From Alphaproteobacteria bacterium (GTDB lineage Bacteria > Pseudomonadota > Alphaproteobacteria > RF32 > CAG-239), in assembly GCA_017958895.1 (NCBI GenBank), contig JAGDBT010000150.1:1-11311 (forward strand): a stretch of 11,311 nucleotides of DNA. The letters run 5' to 3'. A program made the position numbers and the translations under genes. The notes beneath the pieces are model-generated. The model worked only from the letters and a program-made list of their open reading frames with translations. It did not search any database and was not told where the DNA came from. Of this stretch, positions 6,939 through 11,311 are shown one piece after another (positions within the stretch are counted from its first letter, which is position 1; each line of letters begins with the position of its first letter).

Positions 6939-8255
6939 CTATTTATAAGCAATAAGCTTGGCATTGGAAGTGGTAAAAATCAGATATCCTCCGGCCGCAA
7001 TCGGCGCGGCATTGAACTTTTCATCCAAATCGAATTCTTCCGTTTTAGTCCCGGTTTTCGCATCATAAATAAAGACTCTGCCGTCAGATACGGTCAACAC
7101 CAATTTGTCGTTTATCATTAAAGGCTCAAAAACTGCCAACGAAGATGCCTTTTTTCCCAAATCAATACCTGTTGACCACAACACATCGCCGTTATCTTTA
7201 TTTATCGCTGCCAAATCTTTATCTTTGGTAACCACATACAGAACATTTTCCGCCAACAAAGGTGTATTGACACCGCCGATTTCTTTTTCCCATTTGCGAG
7301 CGCCGGTTCTGATATCGATACAGGCCAAAACATCTGAACTGCCGAGAACATAAACTTTTTCACCCTCAACAATCGGTGAGGCTTTGATGGCATGTAAAAA
7401 TGTTGAAGAATAAGCTCGACGATTATCAACCAAAACATCTGACCATAACGGTGTTCCGAAAGAGGCACTAAACGATTGAATTTCTCCGTTTGAAAAACCG
7501 GTTATAACTACATCAAACCCCTTATGATAAGCAGCCGATGCTCCGCCTACGACAGTAGTACTTTCCATGGCAATATCGTAATCCCACAAAACTTCTCCGG
7601 TCTTTGCATTTAAGGCAAAAAACTTATTATCAATGCTTTGTACAAACAGTTTTCCGTCATCTGCCGTCGGCGCTATTCTCAACGGAGTTTCCAAATTGCT
7701 TTCCCACAATTTTTCACCCTTATCCGAATTGAGCGCTATAACATAACCGAAACCCGTAACTATATATATAATATTATCAGCCATGGCTAATCCGACACCT
7801 TTAATGGCCGTATCTTTAGCTCGCTTGTTTTCCGGTTGTATTTTAACATTCCATATTTCTTTGCCGTTTTTCAAATCAAACGCCGATACCTTGCCTGCCG
7901 CATCAACCATATAAACCGTGCCGTTTGCAACAATCGGTTTGCCTAACAAAAACTCTCTTTTGGAATTGCCTTTCCCGAAATCCGTTTTCCATTGTTTTTG
8001 AAAATTCAAACCGGCCGCAATATTACCCGTAAGATGTTGAGCATTTTTTTCGTTTTGCAGCCATTCCGTATTCCGTTCGGCCGCCGGAATTTTAATTTGA
8101 GCCTTTCCGTTGGCAACATCAGGTTTTATCAAAGCAACCTGATCCAAAACCGAAATACGTTTTCCTTCCGGCAACACCTTATCTGACGAACAAGCTCCGA
8201 TCAACGCGGTCAGAGCAACAATTCCCCATAATTTGAGAGATTTTGGTTTCAACAT
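6939..8255 (-). CDS. bamB: Outer membrane assembly lipoprotein BamB (beta-propeller)
   Basis: BamB is the beta-propeller lipoprotein of the BAM complex, thought to help deliver unfolded barrels to BamA. The 438-aa product has a lipoprotein signal (hydrophobic 9-21, lipobox IGAC, lipidated Cys22, Ser at +2 favouring the outer membrane). A linker of about 65 residues precedes PQQ-like blades. Seven repeats of the blade signature (a short strand, then D/N..xG..lW or close variants) are visible at about 122-135, 171-184, 211-224, 257-271, 307-322, 347-360 and 392-405, and the C-terminal strand probably completes an eight-bladed propeller. It is somewhat longer than enterobacterial BamB (about 390 aa). 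The start at 8255 has GGAG 5 nt upstream. The tetratricopeptide gene ends 12 bp upstream and der starts 8 bp downstream, the usual bamB-der neighbourhood. Confidence 0.93.
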   Translation of the reverse strand: MLKPKSLKLWGIVALTALIGACSSDKVLPEGKRISVLDQVALIKPDVANGKAQIKIPAAERNTEWLQNEKNAQHLTGNIAAGLNFQKQWKTDFGKGNSKREFLLGKPIVANGTVYMVDAAGKVSAFDLKNGKEIWNVKIQPENKRAKDTAIKGVGLAMADNIIYIVTGFGYVIALNSDKGEKLWESNLETPLRIAPTADDGKLFVQSIDNKFFALNAKTGEVLWDYDIAMESTTVVGGASAAYHKGFDVVITGFSNGEIQSFSASFGTPLWSDVLVDNRRAYSSTFLHAIKASPIVEGEKVYVLGSSDVLACIDIRTGARKWEKEIGGVNTPLLAENVLYVVTKDKDLAAINKDNGDVLWSTGIDLGKKASSLAVFEPLMINDKLVLTVSDGRVFIYDAKTGTKTEEFDLDEKFNAAPIAAGGYLIFTTSNAKLIAYK

Positions 8256-8267
8256 TTTAACTCCGTT

Positions 8268-9020
8268 TTACATATCGCTTATAGATGAAAGCATATCTTG
8301 AACTTTGGTGCGAAATCCTTCCGGCAAATCTTTAATTTTCAGAACCTGCTCATAGATTGCCTTAGCGGTTTCCATATCGCCGCCCTTAATTGCCGACATA
8401 GCCAACAAATCCTGAGCCATCGGTTTCCACGATGTTTCTCCGTCCAAAAGCGGTCTCAACAAATTTTCAAACTCGGCTCTGTCCATTGTATCTATTCTGT
8501 AAGTAGCCAACTTAATCAAAGCCACATTTCTGACTTCGGAATTTACCTGATTGTCTTGCAAAATATTTTCCAAAGCGGTCAAACCCTCTTCCGTTTTACC
8601 TTGTTCCAACAGAATATTTGCCATCTGCAAACGAGCAAAATCGCTGAAAATTCCCTGATTGTTTTGTGAAATCTGTTGCAACGCCGCCATTGTTTCGGAA
8701 GGATTCTCCGGATTTAATTGGGATGCGGCCATATAGCTTTCCGTACGATGTTGGTTTTGCGCCATTTTCCATTCTTTAATTTTATCAAATGAAACCGCCG
8801 CCGTAACCGCTATAACCACAAAAGTAATAATCAAAGCCCCATACCGATTCCACAATACCTTCAGATTATCATTTTTAACATCTTCATCAACTTCTTGAAT
8901 AAAGGCATCGGTATATTCCGGATTTATATCCGATAAATCTTTTCTGCCACGTGTTCTTTTAACAATATTATCTTCCGATTTTTTTATCGGTGCGGTATTT
9001 TTCTTAACATTCTTAGCCAT
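8268..9020 (-). CDS. YfgM-like membrane-anchored tetratricopeptide protein
   Basis: This is a 250-aa single-pass inner-membrane protein of the YfgM-like (TPR_21) family. YfgM in E. coli associates with the SecYEG translocon and periplasmic chaperones. Residues 1-55 are cytoplasmic and lysine-rich. The family signature FIQEVDEDVKNDNLKVLW (40-57) leads into a membrane helix at about 61-78, and the remaining periplasmic part consists of helical repeats, for example 112-138, 143-176 and 204-230. The N-terminal extension of about 38 residues ahead of the signature is longer than in E. coli YfgM and strongly basic. The start at 9020 has AAGGAAGG about 7 nt upstream. It is first in the operon with bamB and der, the same order as yfgM-bamB-der in gammaproteobacteria. 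The family is fairly certain; the translocon role in this organism is inference. Confidence 0.82.
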   Translation of the reverse strand: MAKNVKKNTAPIKKSEDNIVKRTRGRKDLSDINPEYTDAFIQEVDEDVKNDNLKVLWNRYGALIITFVVIAVTAAVSFDKIKEWKMAQNQHRTESYMAASQLNPENPSETMAALQQISQNNQGIFSDFARLQMANILLEQGKTEEGLTALENILQDNQVNSEVRNVALIKLATYRIDTMDRAEFENLLRPLLDGETSWKPMAQDLLAMSAIKGGDMETAKAIYEQVLKIKDLPEGFRTKVQDMLSSISDM

Positions 9021-9065
9021 GATAGCCTTCCTTTTAATTAAATTTACAGTTTACTAACCCATACC

Positions 9066-9097
9066 AAAAAAAACGTTATAAAGCAAACGATTTTTTT
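9066..9097 (-). terminator. Weak intrinsic terminator after the 395-aa membrane protein gene
   Basis: Read on the minus strand, A7 (9097-9091) and CGTT (9089-9086) pair with AACG (9077-9074) and a U8 run (9073-9066), with one A/T-position mismatch and an 8-nt loop. Only two G-C pairs are present, so the stem is weak, but the U8 run and the position directly after the stop codon at 9098 support a terminator. It also separates this gene from the yfgM-like operon downstream. Confidence 0.45.
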
Positions 9098-10285
9098 CTA
9101 TTTCACAACTTCCCGAATAACGCATCCTCTCAGCCATCTCAAATCTTCTATCGGCATATTTTTACCGAAAACCACACTTTGTTTATGAGAAATAATCGAG
9201 AGGTAATAACGATCGGTAATCGGATTGTGTCCGACATCAACCGACTCTATATCTTTTTTAGGTATAAAAGCCGTATCCATGCGTAAAAACATTACATTAT
9301 GCCCCAAAACAAGTTCATCAGGTGTAATAATCAGCACATCTTTACAGAATATGCTTACCGATATAAACAGAATAACCAACAGCAAAAACAACATAAGACC
9401 TATATACCATCCGGCACCGATATGATAAACCACCGCTCTGTAATTAATCGCAGAATATAAAAACAAAAATCCCAGCATAATGGCGCCTAAAATTGCCAAT
9501 ATTGTATAAACATCAAAAAACCAACGACGTTCTTTCAATATAACTTTATTCGGTTTTGCCTTATATTTCAGCGATCCCGGAGCATTCTCTTCTTCATTAT
9601 ACAGTGCATCTATATGCCAACGCTTTGACATATCTTTTAAGGTTTTGTTTAATTCCTTATAATGACGTGAAACCAAACCGTGATCGGTCATAAACAAAGC
9701 CGGCATTTTTAATTTTTCGGCATAATATTCCCAAATTTTGCGTATTTCATCTCCGTTGGTCGAAATATACAAAGGTACGCGTTTGTTTTTCTCTTTGTGA
9801 TACAACTCAATTATATAGCGATTGCGATTGATTAAACCCAATTGATAATATTCAACCTTCAGGAGAACTCCCAAATAATTATAAAGTGTTTCGGTTTCGG
9901 TTTTAATTCCTCCGAACAACGGCTTATGTTCAATGCGGATATTCTCGCCGTCAAAAAATATGGTTTTACGGCGCATCATCGCCATGACAGACAAGGCAAC
10001 AATCAACAGACCGAACACCAAAATAAAACTGTCAAAAGAATAACGAAAAACAAACAAACTTCTGGCCGACATACCTCCCGGGCTGTGAATAAAATCATAA
10101 CTTTCGTTGCTTTCGTTCAACAAATAACTGATAAGTTCGAATGCCCCCAATATAAAAAACAGCATTCCGAAAATTATGCCGCACACTGTTAAATTGCTTG
10201 ATATTTTATCAACCCTTTTGGCCGGCAAATGCTCTATATCAAACTTAAATTTATAACTGTAATGATCCGGAGTTGTGTATGTCAT
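9098..10285 (-). CDS. Membrane protein of unknown function with two helix-pair plus beta-rich-domain units
   Basis: I do not recognise this 395-aa protein. Four membrane helices are predicted as two pairs (about 33-55 and 84-104; 259-281 and 292-314). Each pair is followed by a soluble region with alternating hydrophobic strands ending in an amphipathic helix: residues 106-193 and 316-393. Both soluble units share the same spacing of features: an initial II/IF strand, a Val/Leu strand near the middle, a Tyr-x-(I/L) strand (YIIELYHK at 157-164; YYLSIISH at 360-367), a VPLYI or VVFGK strand, then a Trp-containing helix. This resembles bacterial PH-like membrane proteins, but that is inference from layout, not from a sequence match. 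A charged cytoplasmic segment at about 205-255 joins the halves. The ATG at 10285 has AGGAGAG 5 nt upstream. It is divergent from the PAS sensor gene and tandem to the yfgM-like operon, with a weak terminator between. Confidence 0.8.
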   Translation of the reverse strand: MTYTTPDHYSYKFKFDIEHLPAKRVDKISSNLTVCGIIFGMLFFILGAFELISYLLNESNESYDFIHSPGGMSARSLFVFRYSFDSFILVFGLLIVALSVMAMMRRKTIFFDGENIRIEHKPLFGGIKTETETLYNYLGVLLKVEYYQLGLINRNRYIIELYHKEKNKRVPLYISTNGDEIRKIWEYYAEKLKMPALFMTDHGLVSRHYKELNKTLKDMSKRWHIDALYNEEENAPGSLKYKAKPNKVILKERRWFFDVYTILAILGAIMLGFLFLYSAINYRAVVYHIGAGWYIGLMLFLLLVILFISVSIFCKDVLIITPDELVLGHNVMFLRMDTAFIPKKDIESVDVGHNPITDRYYLSIISHKQSVVFGKNMPIEDLRWLRGCVIREVVK

Positions 10286-10315
10286 TTTTCTCTCCTAAAA
10301 TAATTTGACACAGCC

Positions 10316-10344
10316 ATTCTACACTCATAAAAAATTTTTTTCAC
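10316..10344 (-). promoter_or_regulatory. Probable promoter of the 395-aa membrane protein gene
   Basis: On the minus strand GTGAAA (10344-10339, four of six consensus bases) and TAGAAT (10321-10316, five of six) are separated by 17 bp. Initiation near 10309 would leave a leader of about 24 nt carrying the ribosome site. The -10 lies inside a 10-bp motif repeated on the other side of this divergent region. Confidence 0.45.
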
Positions 10345-10362
10345 TATTTTTTTAAATAATGT

Positions 10363-10390
10363 TTGTTTTTATAAGATTTAAGTGTAGTAT
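10363..10390 (+). promoter_or_regulatory. Tentative promoter of the PAS sensor gene
   Basis: TTGTTT (10363-10368) and TAGTAT (10385-10390) are 16 bp apart; an overlapping TATAAA at 10388-10393 is an alternative -10. Both boxes are only partial matches, so the assignment leans on position and on the mirrored motif shared with the opposite promoter. Confidence 0.3.
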
Positions 10391-10421
10391 AAAACAGATT
10401 TGTTTAAAAATGGTGTAACAT

Positions 10422-11311
10422 ATGCTCAGTACTAATATTTTTTATTCCGGTTATAACATCTTGTTCGGCATACTTTCCTTGTTTATAGGAATTGCCTCGG
10501 TATTTCTGGTAAAGGGATATAAAGATTTTCGCGGACTGTTATTATTTCAGCTCGGCGGTTTGATGCTGATTTTTCTCACTTATATCACAACCCGAGATTA
10601 TATTTTATATAAGATAGGTCTCAATTATAATTTCGTGGCTTTTGTGCAGTCCCTTATTGCTTTGATGATTTCGGTATTTTGGATAAATGCCTCCAGTGAA
10701 TTAACCCGACAACGTCTGACCAATCGTGAAATTCTTACCGTCTATATATCGGTTGCTTTAACCATCTGCGTATATTATTCCTTTATAAATTATAATCAGA
10801 TGAACACCCTTTATTTGCAAACTTTCTTTAACCTCTGCGGCATTTTATTCTTATCTTATGCCGCATTAAAAAGGTTATGGAAGAATGTAAATATAGGCTA
10901 TCTGTTGCTTACCGTTTCCGTATTAATGCTCGCCGGAAAATTAACGGTATCTACCTTTTTTTACCAATACAATTGGCTGAACTTAAATATTTTCAACTGG
11001 CTGTGGATATACATATTTGCGCTTTCCGTGGTCTTTATGCGTTTCAACCTCTATAAAGAGGATCTGCACAAAAGCTGGAATATTATTGATAAAATGAATA
11101 CTCAAGTCATCAATTTGCTTGAAATATCTCCTTATCCGATTGTAATTGCCCGTGCCGATAATCACAAATTGTTATTGATAAACAACAAAGCGTCCCGCAT
11201 TTTCGGCATTACCAAAAAAGAAATGTCATATCATAAACTTACCGATTTTATTATTGATGAAAATAATCGTGAACAGTTTTTCAAAGATTTAGAGGAATCT
11301 TCCGTTAATGA
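10422..11311 (+). CDS. Seven-helix membrane sensor protein with PAS domain, 3' end outside window
   Basis: An open frame runs from ATG 10422 to the window edge (296 codons plus 2 nt, no stop). The N-terminal part has seven likely membrane helices at about 11-30, 38-56, 70-89, 103-123, 130-150, 158-180 and 188-208. After a short helical linker (212-228) comes a PAS-type domain from about 229: LLEISPYPIVIARADNHKLL, then INNKASRIFGITKKEM and LTDFI, the pattern of a PAS core in signalling proteins. The effector (diguanylate cyclase, phosphodiesterase or histidine kinase are common partners) lies beyond the window and cannot be read. An in-frame TAA at 10416-10418 makes ATG 10422 the first possible ATG start. 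The ribosome site is weak (GGTG at 10412-10415 at best), in contrast to the strong sites elsewhere in the window. The gene is divergent from the 395-aa membrane protein. Confidence 0.85.
   Translation, partial: MLSTNIFYSGYNILFGILSLFIGIASVFLVKGYKDFRGLLLFQLGGLMLIFLTYITTRDYILYKIGLNYNFVAFVQSLIALMISVFWINASSELTRQRLTNREILTVYISVALTICVYYSFINYNQMNTLYLQTFFNLCGILFLSYAALKRLWKNVNIGYLLLTVSVLMLAGKLTVSTFFYQYNWLNLNIFNWLWIYIFALSVVFMRFNLYKEDLHKSWNIIDKMNTQVINLLEISPYPIVIARADNHKLLLINNKASRIFGITKKEMSYHKLTDFIIDENNREQFFKDLEESSVN

Larger units (their letters stand above)
10316..10390. repeat. Inverted 10-bp motif at both divergent -10 regions
   Basis: AGTGTAGAAT on the minus strand (10325-10316) and AGTGTAGTAT on the plus strand (10381-10390) differ at one base. 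Each overlaps the candidate -10 box of one divergent gene, and 55 bp of A/T-rich DNA lie between them. A shared regulator or matched promoter element is possible; with DNA this AT-rich, coincidence remains possible too. Confidence 0.45.

Noticed and set aside
10983..11165. Minus-strand open frame of 60 codons
   Set aside because: It is a shadow of the plus-strand PAS sensor gene, whose reading frame is continuous and domain-bearing here.
1..11311. Mobile element, prophage, toxin-antitoxin, defence system or CRISPR array
   Set aside because: No transposase, integrase, phage, toxin-antitoxin or nuclease genes, regular repeat-spacer units or flanking duplications were seen; gene content is mostly conserved housekeeping.

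Overview
The window looks like chromosomal DNA from an AT-rich, Gram-negative alphaproteobacterium. The evidence is the lpxC-bamD-recN order, the tetratricopeptide-bamB-der order, a type A RNase P RNA, and two outer-membrane-type lipoproteins. AT-rich alphaproteobacteria with compact gene spacing are typical of uncultured host-associated lineages, but the exact taxon is inference. I see no insertion sequence, phage gene, CRISPR array, tRNA or rRNA.

Layout. Positions 1-2838 are a minus-strand block read as rnpB, lpxC, bamD, recN. The RNase P RNA gene lies only 21 bp upstream of lpxC with no visible terminator between them. recN runs off the left edge and carries an apparent 1-nt frameshift. 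Positions 2839-2968 form a divergent intergenic region. On the plus strand follow an outer-membrane beta-barrel protein, a strong intrinsic terminator, glmM, and a small three-helix membrane protein of unknown function with its own promoter and a TTG start. Positions 5566-9020 are a minus-strand operon in the order YfgM-like tetratricopeptide protein, bamB, der. Next to it, also on the minus strand, is an unrecognised 395-aa membrane protein (9098-10285) that seems to be built from two helix-pair plus beta-rich-domain units. A divergent promoter region of 136 bp separates it from a plus-strand seven-helix PAS-domain sensor protein cut by the right edge.

How the genes fit together. Most of the window serves envelope construction. 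LpxC commits precursor to lipid A. GlmM makes glucosamine-1-phosphate for UDP-GlcNAc, which feeds both lipid A and peptidoglycan. BamD and BamB are lipoprotein subunits of the beta-barrel assembly machine, and the beta-barrel protein is a likely client of it. The YfgM-like protein is probably an inner-membrane periplasmic quality-control factor. Der (ribosome assembly), RecN (double-strand break repair) and RNase P RNA (tRNA processing) are general housekeeping. The two unknown membrane proteins and the sensor are the only less ordinary parts. No clearly new multi-gene system is visible; the findings are local oddities of gene structure and regulation.
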